Shown: in pieces, positions 14,076-21,546 of the stretch
How positions within the stretch are numbered: position 1 is the first letter of the stretch
Layout of the letters: each line of letters starts with the position of its first letter
IMG/VR virus record: IMGVR_UViG_3300042868_011386
Span: 1 to 64,000 of that record
Direction: 5' to 3' (one strand)
DNA from: a virus
Length of the DNA: 64,000 nucleotides
Notes under the pieces: model-generated
Seen by the model: the letters and a program-made list of their open reading frames with translations, nothing else
Databases searched by the model: none
What the model was told of the DNA's origin: nothing
Position numbers and translations under genes: made by a program

Positions 14076-14088
14076 ACCACACCACCAA

Positions 14089-14340
14089 ATGAAACTAATC
14101 AAATCTGCCCCTTGTCAAGAAGCAACCTACAAAGTAGGAGACGAAATCATCCTCCAATATTCTATCTTTGATGGACGTACCTCTGAATGCAAGCGCAAGG
14201 CGATGACAGTCACCAAAGTCAACAAAATCAGCCTCATCGCTGAAGACAAATTTGGCAACTGCTTCGGACTTGACCCTCGCGAAGACGAAATCACCACTCG
14301 TGCTCAACTTATCAAAGAGTTGAACGACTCGATCGACTAA
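14089..14340 (+). CDS. Hypothetical protein in promoter cassette
   Basis: An 83-aa protein starting MKLIKSAPCQEATYKVGDEI, with a likely small beta-barrel (YKVGDEIILQY...KAMTVTKVNKISLIAEDKFGN). No family assigned. The start after the leader is chosen over an upstream start inside the promoter. Confidence 0.65.
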   Translation: MKLIKSAPCQEATYKVGDEIILQYSIFDGRTSECKRKAMTVTKVNKISLIAEDKFGNCFGLDPREDEITTRAQLIKELNDSID

Positions 14341-14348
14341 GAAACTAA

Positions 14349-14364
14349 CCACGTAAGCAACAAA
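14349..14364 (+). repeat. Leader repeat without promoter
   Basis: ACCACGTAAGCAACAA repeats the conserved leader but has no TATAAT box before it. It precedes ATG 14371 and suggests the leader itself, not only the promoter, is maintained, perhaps as a translation enhancer. Confidence 0.6.
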
Positions 14365-14370
14365 CCACAT

Positions 14371-14673
14371 ATGAAAACAGCATCACTCAGCGTACAAGAC
14401 ATCAATACAGCCATCATCTCTGGAGGCTTTGCAAATGATGATCTCAATAGCATAATCCAAGCCATCACCTTTGCCCGCACTCGCCTTGCTCAAAAGACCA
14501 AAGCTTCTCTTCATATCGGCGACAATGTTCAATTTACAAGCCCACGAAGTGGAGGTGTGACCACTGGACATGTTGTCAAGATTGCCGTTAAGTTTGTCAC
14601 GGTTCAAACTAGTGGCGGTCGATGGAAAGTTCCGGCGAGCATGTTGTCTAAAATCGATGCAGTTCTTAAATAA
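14371..14673 (+). CDS. Conserved phage protein with SH3-like tail
   Basis: A 100-aa protein with an N-terminal helical part (VQDINTAIISGGFANDDLNSI) and a KOW/SH3-like C-terminal part (IGDNVQFTSPRSGGVTTGHV...GGRWKVPASML). The layout resembles small proteins common in marine T4-like phages. Function unknown; nucleic-acid binding is plausible. Confidence 0.65.
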   Translation: MKTASLSVQDINTAIISGGFANDDLNSIIQAITFARTRLAQKTKASLHIGDNVQFTSPRSGGVTTGHVVKIAVKFVTVQTSGGRWKVPASMLSKIDAVLK

Positions 14674-14699
14674 ATCTAACCATTACACTCGATAAATCT

Positions 14700-14843
14700 A
14701 TGAAAGAAGACAAACAAAAGCTGTTTGAAGAGAGCTTCAAGCTCTTCGAAAAATGTTGTGATATTGTTGATAAGGTCCTGGAAGAGAGACGCGCAGGTGC
14801 TTATGATGAGCAGATGAAAATAGTTCGTAAGGAACTCCGATAG
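14700..14843 (+). CDS. Small hypothetical protein
   Basis: A 47-aa charged helical protein (MKEDKQKLFEESFKLFEKCC...) ending KELR and a TAG stop, one base before the next start. Function unknown. Confidence 0.5.
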   Translation: MKEDKQKLFEESFKLFEKCCDIVDKVLEERRAGAYDEQMKIVRKELR

Positions 14844-14844
14844 T

Positions 14845-14979
14845 ATGAGCAGTTCAGCAAAGAGTAAAGGCGGTGTCAAGACCGTTCAATGGTGGAAGCA
14901 TCTACGCAAGTACTGGAGCCGTGTGCAAAATAAGCGTGTACGTAGGGATGGTAAGAAGGAAATACGGAAGGAACTCTGA
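14845..14979 (+). CDS. Small basic phage protein
   Basis: A 44-aa strongly basic peptide containing WWKHLRKYWSRVQNKRVRR and ending RKEL. Similar WWKHLRKY peptides occur in many T4-like phages (family memory). DNA or RNA binding is plausible from charge alone. Confidence 0.6.
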   Translation: MSSSAKSKGGVKTVQWWKHLRKYWSRVQNKRVRRDGKKEIRKEL

Positions 14980-14990
14980 TACAATAAGGT

Positions 14991-15197
14991 ATGCACAAAG
15001 ATATTAAAGTAGGAGACTTACTAGTTGCTGCTGATCAAATCTTTCAGGTAACAGACATCTTAGATGATGTAGGCACACGAGTATACACCTGTCATACATG
15101 GGAACCAACCGTAGGATTTGTATGTAACAGTGACTATGATATGTTTACCGACAGCGACATTGAGGATTGCGGACTTGATGTTTACAGATTGAAATAA
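14991..15197 (+). CDS. Small hypothetical protein
   Basis: A 68-aa acidic beta-rich protein (IKVGDLLVAADQIFQVTDILDDVG). A TACAAT at about 14980 may serve as its -10 box. No domain assigned. Confidence 0.6.
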   Translation: MHKDIKVGDLLVAADQIFQVTDILDDVGTRVYTCHTWEPTVGFVCNSDYDMFTDSDIEDCGLDVYRLK

Positions 15198-15208
15198 GAA
15201 ACTCAAAT

Positions 15209-15445
15209 ATGATTAGTGTACTAGCAAATCTTTTAAGAGAATGGGACGGCTCTTATAAGCCAGAAAAAATTTGTATCTATAAAGAAGGCAAAGAGATGGT
15301 TTTTGATGCAGAAGAATGGAATCACCTGTGTGATGTGTTAGCAGGAAAATACAATAAAGCCGCATCATCAATCCCAGAAGGTTGTTATACACCTGACTCT
15401 ATATCAGTATGGAGCAAAGAATGGGTTGGAGGACAACTAACGTAA
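15209..15445 (+). CDS. Small hypothetical protein
   Basis: A 78-aa protein with a MISVLANLLREWDGSY start and tryptophan-rich body. No recognised family. It follows the previous gene by 11 bases. Confidence 0.6.
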   Translation: MISVLANLLREWDGSYKPEKICIYKEGKEMVFDAEEWNHLCDVLAGKYNKAASSIPEGCYTPDSISVWSKEWVGGQLT

Positions 15446-15499
15446 AATTACTATAAAAAATCTATAAATGACTATAGAACCACAATAAATACAAAATAT

Positions 15500-15829
15500 A
15501 TGATGACAACAATAACTACAATATTAGCATATACCCTTAGTCTTGGCGCGATTTGCAGCCTGTTTTACGTTGCATGCCGACTCTTCTCTGAGTATCTTGC
15601 GATGCGTAAACTGAAGCCGCTTAAAATGCCAACACCAGTAGAAGTGCCAGTTGTAAAAAAACAGACTGCACCAAAAAAGAAAGCGGTATATAAAAATCCT
15701 GCAAAAAAACAGCCAACTATAAAGCAAGCTGCTGCAGATGCTGCTAAAAAAGCAGCGACAAAAAAGCAACCGACCAAACAGGCAAATAAAAAGACAGCAG
15801 TTCGTAAGAAACCGCAAACCAAGGTTTAA
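15500..15829 (+). CDS. Membrane-anchored lysine/alanine-rich protein
   Basis: The 109-aa product has one N-terminal membrane helix (ILAYTLSLGAICSLFYVAC) and then a tail built of Lys, Ala, Pro and Gln (KKQPTIKQAAADAAKKAATKK). The tail resembles the C-terminal domain of histone H1-like bacterial proteins. This would place a DNA- or RNA-binding tail at the inner membrane. Function unknown; chromosome or phage-genome tethering is speculative. Confidence 0.65.
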   Translation: MMTTITTILAYTLSLGAICSLFYVACRLFSEYLAMRKLKPLKMPTPVEVPVVKKQTAPKKKAVYKNPAKKQPTIKQAAADAAKKAATKKQPTKQANKKTAVRKKPQTKV

Positions 15830-15830
15830 T

Positions 15831-16085
15831 ATGTCAGACGAAGTATTTGATTTTGGGTTTACTGCTGTTGCAGAAGACGAACTAGAGGTAGTTCGTGCAG
15901 CAAATGCAAAGGAAGATGAAGTGATTGAACTTCAGACTCGTCTTGATTCACTCTATAAATCTATCTTGCCTCTTGTCTCAAATCTAAAGAAAAACCCAGA
16001 AAAGGATTATATTTACTGGCCAAATCGGTTAGACAAGGTAAAAGCTTTTGAGGGCATCATCTCTAAAATATACAATGGAGTATGA
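15831..16085 (+). CDS. Conserved marine T4-like phage protein, unknown
   Basis: An 84-aa protein starting MSDEVFDFGFTAVAEDEL and ending with NLKKNPEKDYIYWPNR, a pattern I associate with a conserved small protein of marine T4-like phages. Coiled-coil stretch in the middle. It overlaps the next gene by four bases. No function known. Confidence 0.68.
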   Translation: MSDEVFDFGFTAVAEDELEVVRAANAKEDEVIELQTRLDSLYKSILPLVSNLKKNPEKDYIYWPNRLDKVKAFEGIISKIYNGV

Positions 16086-16282
16086 AAGAGGGGATTCCAG
16101 AAGACACTATCGTAATGATTATGAAGTGGTCTGATGGGTCAAGCGCATGCTTTTTTCAAAGTGACAACGCAGCAATAAAGGAATATATAAAACAAAAGAC
16201 TCTGAAAAATTCAGGGTTGCATCTAAAATATACAGTAAAAAAATATCTAAAAAGCGAATATGATAAACTAAACGGGCTTTAA
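16082..16282 (+). CDS. Small hypothetical protein
   Basis: A 66-aa basic protein with a WSDGSSACFFQSDN segment. It overlaps the previous stop (ATGA) and is followed by a strong terminator. Unknown. Confidence 0.55.
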   Translation: MKEGIPEDTIVMIMKWSDGSSACFFQSDNAAIKEYIKQKTLKNSGLHLKYTVKKYLKSEYDKLNGL

Positions 16283-16312
16283 ACACCTGTTTAAGCATAC
16301 ATAAAATTAGAG

Positions 16313-16341
16313 AGGCATATCATTTTTTGATATGCCTTTTT
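16313..16341 (+). terminator. Rho-independent terminator
   Basis: Perfect 10-bp stem AGGCATATCA/TGATATGCCT with a five-T loop and T run. It separates the early gene string from the lysis cassette. Confidence 0.93.
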
Positions 16342-16342
16342 G

Positions 16343-16350
16343 TATAAATA
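16343..16350 (+). promoter_or_regulatory. T4-like late promoter of the lysis cassette
   Basis: TATAAATA directly after the terminator and 49 bases before the holin-like gene, giving late control of lysis. Confidence 0.65.
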
Positions 16351-16399
16351 CAATTAGTGAATGACTCTATATTATGCCTAATAACAAATACTAAAGCAT

Positions 16400-16588
16400 A
16401 TGGAACTACTCATAAACTTCGTACAGACACAAAGCTGGTTTGGAATCGCAACCGCAGTTATTGCTCTTGCTAGTGCAATTGCTGCAGCAACTCCAACACC
16501 TGCTCCTGGAACAACACTCGCAAAGTTTTATGCGATCATCGACTTTCTTGCCTTAAACTTCGGCAAGGCTAAAGATAAAGGTGAATAA
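16400..16588 (+). CDS. Holin-like small membrane protein
   Basis: A 62-aa protein with one hydrophobic helix (WFGIATAVIALASAIAAA), a TPTPAPGT turn and a weaker second hydrophobic stretch. Small proteins of this make-up sit beside endolysins in marine phages. The position, directly before nested spanin-like genes and an amidase, supports a holin role; sequence alone would not prove it. Confidence 0.6.
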   Translation: MELLINFVQTQSWFGIATAVIALASAIAAATPTPAPGTTLAKFYAIIDFLALNFGKAKDKGE

Positions 16589-16789
16589 ATGAACACACTT
16601 CTCATTGCCATAGCCGCTGCATGCAATGCCTATGCATCATGGGTGGCATGGCAACGAGAGTCTGAAATAGATCGAATCGAAGATGAAATTGATAAGCTTG
16701 CTGCCACTGGTGATCCTGCTGCAAAGTTGCGGATTGAGCGACTCGCAACGAGAAAAAAACGAAAGCTTGAACGCCTCGGCGCTCTATGA
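16589..16789 (+). CDS. Putative i-spanin (Rz-like)
   Basis: A 66-aa protein with an N-terminal membrane anchor (LLIAIAAACNAYASWVAW) followed by a charged coiled coil (ESEIDRIEDEIDKLA...RIERLATRKKRKLERL). It is short for an inner-membrane spanin, but the pairing is telling: a lipoprotein gene begins inside it in another frame. It starts immediately after the holin-like stop codon. Spanins join inner and outer membranes in the last step of Gram-negative lysis. Confidence 0.65.
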   Translation: MNTLLIAIAAACNAYASWVAWQRESEIDRIEDEIDKLAATGDPAAKLRIERLATRKKRKLERLGAL

Positions 16790-16922
16790 TCCGGTGACAG
16801 TTACCCTCATTGAAGGAAAACAATACACCTTTGCTGAAGGAACACTCATTGGGCGTGGTCAAAAATTTCATAGCGACTATAGCTATCGCAGAGCAATAAT
16901 TATAGGAAATTCTAATAAATAA
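16683..16922 (+). CDS. Putative o-spanin lipoprotein (Rz1-like), nested
   Basis: The 79-aa product has a lipoprotein signal (MKLISLLPLVILLQSCG) with the lipidated Cys at residue 16. It begins within the i-spanin gene and overlaps it by 107 bases in a different frame, as in lambda Rz/Rz1. The mature part (about 63 residues) is polar and ends YSYRRAIIIGNSNK. The amidase starts five bases later. Confidence 0.7.
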   Translation: MKLISLLPLVILLQSCGLSDSQREKNESLNASALYDPVTVTLIEGKQYTFAEGTLIGRGQKFHSDYSYRRAIIIGNSNK

Positions 16923-16927
16923 AAGTT

Positions 16928-17692
16928 ATGTCATACGCAAACGTTGGTAAAGTTTGGACAGTAGAGTCATTTAAAGAATATCTAAGCACGCTTAAAAAGC
17001 CTGCATATGTAAAGAGCGTCACTATACACCACACAGGTGCACCTTCATTGGCGCAGCGCAAGAGTGGGTTGCTCGCTCAACATATCTTAAACATAAAGGC
17101 ATATTACCAATCACTCGGTTGGAATCGTGGACCACATCTTTTTGTTGACGAGGATCAGATCTTTGGCATGACTCCGCTGAATGTTCCTGGCATACATGCA
17201 GTTTCATTTAATCGTAACTCTATAGGCATCGAAATACTTGGAGACTATGACAGTGAAGATCCACTAACTGGTCGTGGATTAGCATGCATGAAAAATACGG
17301 CTGCAATTACAAAGGCGCTCTTCAATTGGCTAGACATGCCAGTTAATGAAAACACATTAAAGTTTCATCGCGATGACCCAAAGACAAGTAAAACCTGTCC
17401 TGGCAAAAAGGTTAAAAAGGATTGGTTCATCTCACTTGTACAAGGCAGTGAAGTTAAAACCGTTGCTCCTGCTCCAATATTTGCTATAGCTGGAACAGAA
17501 GTGCCACTCATTGACTATGTGGTGCAGCACAAAGGCTATGATGCTAAAACAGCAACAAAGTTATTAAAGGTTAAAAATGGAATGACAACCTTTAATGGAA
17601 CATGGATCGAAAGCGCACGTTATGACTCACAACGCGCAACCACACTTGCACTCAGCAGCGAATTAGACACAGACGTACCTAAAAAATCTTAA
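16928..17692 (+). CDS. Endolysin: N-acetylmuramoyl-L-alanine amidase
   Basis: This 254-aa protein carries an amidase_2 (PGRP-like) domain over residues 25-170. TIHHTGAPS holds the first zinc ligand, HLFVDEDQIF and HAVSFNRNSIGIEILGDY form the core, and KFHRDDPKTSKTCPG holds the remaining His and the Cys or Lys site. It cuts the bond between MurNAc and L-alanine. A C-terminal extension of about 80 residues (IDYVVQHKGYDAKTATKLL) could bind the wall. No signal peptide is seen, so release should depend on the holin. Last gene of the lysis cassette. Confidence 0.88.
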   Translation: MSYANVGKVWTVESFKEYLSTLKKPAYVKSVTIHHTGAPSLAQRKSGLLAQHILNIKAYYQSLGWNRGPHLFVDEDQIFGMTPLNVPGIHAVSFNRNSIGIEILGDYDSEDPLTGRGLACMKNTAAITKALFNWLDMPVNENTLKFHRDDPKTSKTCPGKKVKKDWFISLVQGSEVKTVAPAPIFAIAGTEVPLIDYVVQHKGYDAKTATKLLKVKNGMTTFNGTWIESARYDSQRATTLALSSELDTDVPKKS

Positions 17693-17754
17693 TTTTAATG
17701 GAGTGATGTATTATATTATGGTAACACCAACAATAACAACACACAAATAAAATT

Positions 17755-18516
17755 ATGGCCACTGCCAAACGAGAAAAAAAGAAAAAAGCTACTGCTTCAA
17801 AACCTGATCTTTTCGCCGAGGACTCAACTAACATTGAGTCCTCGATTGCTTTAAATTTCTGCTTTAATTTTAAAGTCAAAAAGCCGTTTCACTTTAATGA
17901 GGCGCACAAGGCATTTTATGACTGTATAAAGGCAGACGATACAAATATGGCATTTGTTGACGGTCCTGCAGGAAGCGCTAAAAGTTATATTGCTGTACTT
18001 GCCGCCTTGGAACTCTTTAAGGACAAAAAGATTAAGCATATAAACTATATACGCAGCGTAATTGAAAGCGCGTCTCGTAGCATTGGTGCATTGCCTGGTG
18101 AGGTTGACGATAAGTTTTTACCATATGCAATGCCATGTCTAGAAAAAATACGCGAGATTACAGACGAGAGTACTTGTCTGCAACTTCGCAACGCAAATGT
18201 GGTGAGTGCCACTCCAGTAAATTTTGTACGCGGCCTTACATTCAATGATAGTGTTGTGATTGTCGACGAGGCACAAAACCTAACACGTTCAGAACTTGTA
18301 ACGATACTTACTCGTTTTGGTAAAAATACAAAATATGTAATCTGCGGAGATCTTAAGCAGTCAGATATTGGAAAACTTTCGGGCTATCCAGATGTCTATT
18401 CTCGATTTAACAATACATCTGCTGTAGAAAATAACATACACACCTTTAAGTTTGGAGAAAGCGAGATTGTACGCAGCAAGATATTACGATATATTGTACA
18501 GGTGCTTGAAGCATAA
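17755..18516 (+). CDS. phoH: PhoH-family P-loop ATPase
   Basis: The 253-aa protein has a Walker A motif GPAGSAKS (about 65), a Walker B VVIVDEAQNL (about 167) and sensor TKYVICGDLKQSD, as in PhoH-like helicase/ATPases common in marine phages. The natural role is uncertain; related proteins act on RNA, and the gene is often called phosphate-responsive by tradition. The N-terminus has a basic KREKKKKATASK segment. It is followed by a very strong inverted repeat. Confidence 0.87.
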   Translation: MATAKREKKKKATASKPDLFAEDSTNIESSIALNFCFNFKVKKPFHFNEAHKAFYDCIKADDTNMAFVDGPAGSAKSYIAVLAALELFKDKKIKHINYIRSVIESASRSIGALPGEVDDKFLPYAMPCLEKIREITDESTCLQLRNANVVSATPVNFVRGLTFNDSVVIVDEAQNLTRSELVTILTRFGKNTKYVICGDLKQSDIGKLSGYPDVYSRFNNTSAVENNIHTFKFGESEIVRSKILRYIVQVLEA

Positions 18517-18536
18517 AAAAATAAACTTTTTTCACT

Positions 18537-18601
18537 TTTTTTGGGGTTTTCTATGGTTTTCTATATAGATAAATCTATGGTACATAGAAAACCCCAAAAA
18601 A
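18537..18601 (+). terminator. Large inverted repeat, probable bidirectional terminator
   Basis: A 19-bp perfect stem (18537-18555 with 18583-18601) has GGGG/CCCC in the arm and T/A runs on both outer ends. The 27-nt loop contains a smaller TCTATATAGA palindrome. It follows phoH. The 130 bases after it hold CATAAATA and GATAAATA variants and a GTTCCGGAAC palindrome but no gene I can support. Confidence 0.85.
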
Positions 18602-18734
18602 GACAAGCATAAATAAGGACCTATCCAAACTATGCCCGAAGGTTCCGGAACGGATAAATAGTGTTGAGTTAATGCCAGATTAGACATTTTTCTTATTTTG
18701 TCGAGAATTTTATGCACTTTTGTGAAAAAGGTTG

Positions 18735-18781
18735 TGTACAAATCGTGAGTTTTGTGGTATAATAGTCATGTAAGCAACAAT
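18735..18781 (+). promoter_or_regulatory. Repeated early promoter-leader, copy 3
   Basis: TGTACA, 17-bp spacer, TATAAT (18758-18763), leader GTAAGCAACAAT, then ATG. Its spacer differs more from the other copies than they do from each other. Confidence 0.85.
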
Positions 18782-18991
18782 ATGACACACCTCGAAACAC
18801 TAAAGACTGACCTTGAAATTCACCTCAAAAGTCGTGAAGCCCTGGTAGACGGTTCTGGCGGGTTTTTTATCAAACGAGCCGGTTATAATGTCGGTGCCGT
18901 TATTCATAGCTATGATGGCATCATACGGTCCTTGGAGGAAGAGATTGCCAGCATTGAGGCTAAAAAACGTAATAAGAAAACACCTGCATGA
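18782..18991 (+). CDS. Small hypothetical protein in promoter cassette
   Basis: A 69-aa helical protein (MTHLETLKTDLEIHLKSREAL) ending in a lysine-rich tail. Start chosen after the leader. Its stop overlaps the next gene (ATGA). Confidence 0.65.
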   Translation: MTHLETLKTDLEIHLKSREALVDGSGGFFIKRAGYNVGAVIHSYDGIIRSLEEEIASIEAKKRNKKTPA

Positions 18992-19134
18992 AAACACTAC
19001 TAGAACGTATAGAAAATATGTCAAACAGCAATCATCGTAAATTGCTCTATATTGGTGCAGCATTTGCACTCATTGGGGGCTCCCCTATTTTTGCCGCAAT
19101 GCTGTGCTTGGTTGCATTTACACTTGAAGACTAA
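18988..19134 (+). CDS. Small membrane protein
   Basis: A 48-aa protein with an N-terminal amphipathic part (MKTLLERIENMSNSNHRK) and one hydrophobic helix (LLYIGAAFALIGGSPIF...). It overlaps the preceding stop by four bases. Unknown function. Confidence 0.55.
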   Translation: MKTLLERIENMSNSNHRKLLYIGAAFALIGGSPIFAAMLCLVAFTLED

Positions 19135-19137
19135 TCT

Positions 19138-19332
19138 ATGAAAAATACACTACAGAAACTAATCGCTCAGTTTAACGCTGATATTGCCTCTAATCTACAG
19201 GATATTGCTGAGATTTTGCCCGATGGCCGCTATGCTGAAGCACTTGACCTTCAAACTGAAAACCTCACGCTCGAGAGAGTAGTTGATGTTTTAGAAAATG
19301 AGTTGAAGGAATTGGCTAGTGCTCAGTCTTAA
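19138..19332 (+). CDS. Small helical protein
   Basis: A 64-aa acidic protein predicted to be helical throughout (LQKLIAQFNADIASNL, LERVVDVLENELKEL). No family recognised. Confidence 0.58.
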   Translation: MKNTLQKLIAQFNADIASNLQDIAEILPDGRYAEALDLQTENLTLERVVDVLENELKELASAQS

Positions 19333-19337
19333 GTCAT

Positions 19338-19586
19338 ATGAAAGTCACATCTAAGCCATTGGCATTTACACTTATAGGCCTGGTTTTTGCGGTTATAATT
19401 CTTGGGATATATCTGCAAGTGTTATGGGCAGATTGGGCGATTACTAAAATCTTTAATAAGGATTTTAGTAATTTTAGAATTTTTGCATGCATGTTCATAG
19501 TTGAATTATTGACGCCAAAGGCCTTACAAGGCTTGACCACAATAATTTTGATTCTTATGACTCTCTATATCTTTTTGACAGCATAA
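19338..19586 (+). CDS. Two-span membrane protein
   Basis: An 82-aa protein with two hydrophobic helices (LAFTLIGLVFAVIILGIYL and TTIILILMTLYIFL) joined by a loop containing DFSNFRIFACMF. Function unknown. Confidence 0.6.
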   Translation: MKVTSKPLAFTLIGLVFAVIILGIYLQVLWADWAITKIFNKDFSNFRIFACMFIVELLTPKALQGLTTIILILMTLYIFLTA

Positions 19587-19592
19587 GTCACT

Positions 19593-19754
19593 ATGCAATC
19601 GCCAACATTTATCACACGCCTACGTGGCTATGATGTCTACTATTGTAACGGTTGTTTTACGTTAGATCCTCTTCCAGTAGATATTATTGAGTTGCAATCA
19701 ATAGTGTCTTATTTAGTGAGCGAATGGTTTGTAAATCCAGATGAATGCCTATAA
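19593..19754 (+). CDS. Small hypothetical protein
   Basis: A 53-aa protein (MQSPTFITRLRGYDVYYC...) with two close cysteines (CNGC). Its stop precedes the next gene's chosen start by one base, which supports it being read. Unknown function. Confidence 0.5.
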   Translation: MQSPTFITRLRGYDVYYCNGCFTLDPLPVDIIELQSIVSYLVSEWFVNPDECL

Positions 19755-19755
19755 T

Positions 19756-20022
19756 ATGAAAAAGTTAATTGCCAGTCTGTTGTGTATTTGTTTGACCAGT
19801 TGTGTAGTTGAATATACACCAAGCGGATATTTTGCTACTGGTGGTTATTCTAGAAGTGTCTTTTATTCTCCACCACCTGTGCGTTACTATAACCATTCTT
19901 ATAGTGCTCGTCTTGCGCCAAACATTACTCCGGTTGGCCATGGGTTTAGTTCATCTCCACAATATGTTTGCGGTCAAGTCTTTAGAGGCGGAGATGGTAT
20001 GCTATACGCAGTTGAACATTAA
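19756..20022 (+). CDS. Small lipoprotein
   Basis: The 88-aa product starts MKKLIASLLCICLTSCV with a lipobox LTSC (Cys 16). The mature part is rich in Tyr, Ser and Pro (FYSPPPVRYYNHSYS). It would be anchored in the outer or inner membrane after lipidation. Early-looking context, far from the lysis genes, makes a spanin role unlikely; superinfection exclusion is one possibility. The ATG at 19756 is preferred over the in-frame ATG at 19741 because MKK starts the signal. Confidence 0.65.
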   Translation: MKKLIASLLCICLTSCVVEYTPSGYFATGGYSRSVFYSPPPVRYYNHSYSARLAPNITPVGHGFSSSPQYVCGQVFRGGDGMLYAVEH

Positions 20023-20038
20023 ACACATACAATAATAT

Positions 20039-20641
20039 ATGAGCACTAAATATCCTGGATACAAACACTTTTTTCTAGACGTTGAAACTACTGGGCTTGA
20101 CACACAATTGCATGATATTTTCCAAATTAGCGGGATTATAACTGATGCAAACTTAAACGTACTCGAAACGGTTGACTATCGATTTTGTCCTTTTACTCTT
20201 AACCATGCAGATCCGCAGGCGCTCATAAAGACCGGAATGACTCTTGAAAGTTTATCCAACTTGCCTCTTACTGCGCGTGAGGCTTATGCTGGATTAAATT
20301 CACTTCTTGAACGGCACTGTGACAGGTTTAACAAACTGGATAAATTTCATTTTGTTGCCTATAACGCAAAGTTTGATGCTGACTTTATTCGTGCATTTTT
20401 TACAAAGAATGGAGACGATTATTTTGGCAGTTGGTTTTGGAACCCTCCTATTTGTGTGATGCAAGCTGCCGCCTGGATGACTATGCGTGTTCGGGGTGCT
20501 CTCCCAAATTTTAAGCTAGGCACACTTTGTCAATGTGCAGAACTTGGTTGGGATGAGTCTGCAGCCCATGATGCGAGCTATGACATACACAAGACTCTTG
20601 AACTTTATCGATATTTGAGACTAGATATTCCCCAATTATAG
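20039..20641 (+). CDS. DnaQ-like DEDD 3'-5' exonuclease
   Basis: This 200-aa protein has the exonuclease motifs FLDVETTGLD (residues 13-22), AYNAKFDADF (about 104-113) and AHDASYDIHKT near 180, that is D-E, D and H-D of the DEDDh class. It resembles oligoribonuclease or the DnaQ proofreading subunit. Substrates may be short DNA or RNA. Cytoplasmic; it is followed directly by a terminator and promoter. Confidence 0.82.
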   Translation: MSTKYPGYKHFFLDVETTGLDTQLHDIFQISGIITDANLNVLETVDYRFCPFTLNHADPQALIKTGMTLESLSNLPLTAREAYAGLNSLLERHCDRFNKLDKFHFVAYNAKFDADFIRAFFTKNGDDYFGSWFWNPPICVMQAAAWMTMRVRGALPNFKLGTLCQCAELGWDESAAHDASYDIHKTLELYRYLRLDIPQL

Positions 20642-20713
20642 CCCCGGGAGGCTTCCAAAATGACTTTGAGAGGTCATTTTCTCTATACGGGGTCACCGTC
20701 CGGGGCCTTTTTT
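20641..20713 (+). terminator. Compound terminator at cassette boundary
   Basis: GCCCCGG (20641-20647) can pair with CCGGGGC ahead of a T run, and an inner hairpin AAAATGAC/GTCATTTT lies at about 20657-20680. It sits between the exonuclease stop and promoter copy 4. Confidence 0.7.
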
Positions 20714-20733
20714 CACTTTTATGAAAAAAGTTG

Positions 20734-20780
20734 TGTACTTTTGTCGCGGTTTATGCTATAATGACCATGTAAGCAACAAT
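20734..20780 (+). promoter_or_regulatory. Repeated early promoter-leader, copy 4
   Basis: TGTACT, 17-bp spacer, TATAAT (20757-20762), leader GTAAGCAACAAT ending at the ATG. Confidence 0.87.
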
Positions 20781-21272
20781 ATGACCACCACCTACTACGC
20801 CTCAGAAGTCAGTCCTGAAGAATACTCTGCAACCCTAGAAGAAGCAGCCAACCTTGCCCTCGCCGATTATGAATCTCATATCTCTGAGCAAGACGTTCGC
20901 ATTGGAGACATCATCAAAGACAACAACATTGCAGATGACATCACACTCTATCGTGTCACTGATATAATTCAAGAGCAATGGTACGAACCACTCATTGTGC
21001 TTGAAGTTCTCAAACATTCTGGCTGGTCCCCCACTTCGGTTCGCTTTCATCACCTCTTCAAACCAACCAAGGCGACGCCACGAAAGTTACGTTGGTTTTT
21101 GAGCGCGATTCCAGTTGGTGGACTATTCAAAAGTTCTAACTATGAAGGCGCTCTACTTATGCAGCGAGTCCAAGACACCGATGCTGGCACACTACGAGCC
21201 CGTTATCTAGAAGGTCAATTTACAGGCGAGGTCATCTGCAAGAGCAAACACAGCCGAGTCTATGCTCTCTAA
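20781..21272 (+). CDS. Hypothetical protein in promoter cassette
   Basis: A 163-aa protein starting MTTTYYASEVSPEEYSATLEEA. It has an acidic N-terminal half and a basic C-terminal half (ATPRKLRWFLSAIP...). VRIGDIIKDNN suggests a small beta-barrel. No family recognised. Confidence 0.65.
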   Translation: MTTTYYASEVSPEEYSATLEEAANLALADYESHISEQDVRIGDIIKDNNIADDITLYRVTDIIQEQWYEPLIVLEVLKHSGWSPTSVRFHHLFKPTKATPRKLRWFLSAIPVGGLFKSSNYEGALLMQRVQDTDAGTLRARYLEGQFTGEVICKSKHSRVYAL

Positions 21273-21291
21273 TCTCTCAACACACAAAAAT

Positions 21292-21528
21292 ATGGACAAA
21301 GAATACATTGTAAAGACGAAAACTGGTGGAGAAGCAACAGTACTTGCTCGCACCCCAGCCGAAGCCCTTGGTATCTATACAAAACGAGGACGATTTGGTA
21401 TTGGAGCAGCATGGACGTTTACTCGTCAACCAGACGGTTGGATTGTATGTACCCATACTGGAATGAAGACTCTTGAACGCACCTATCACAAACTTCGTGA
21501 AAAGGACTATGTTCGTGGCATGCGCTAA
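21292..21528 (+). CDS. Small hypothetical protein
   Basis: A 78-aa basic protein starting MDKEYIVKTKTGGEATVLAR, with an alpha/beta pattern. The start after the A-rich leader CACACAAAAAT is chosen. Unknown. Confidence 0.6.
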   Translation: MDKEYIVKTKTGGEATVLARTPAEALGIYTKRGRFGIGAAWTFTRQPDGWIVCTHTGMKTLERTYHKLREKDYVRGMR

Positions 21529-21546
21529 ACTTCAACTTTATATCGT

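Noticed and set aside
14017-14088. Shared N-terminal peptide MKKVVYFCRGLCYNNHVSN on several proteins
   Set aside because: The stretch coincides with a repeated TGTACT-17-TATAAT promoter and leader, and different genes follow; the shared peptide is a promoter read in frame. True starts follow the GTAAGCAACAAT leader.
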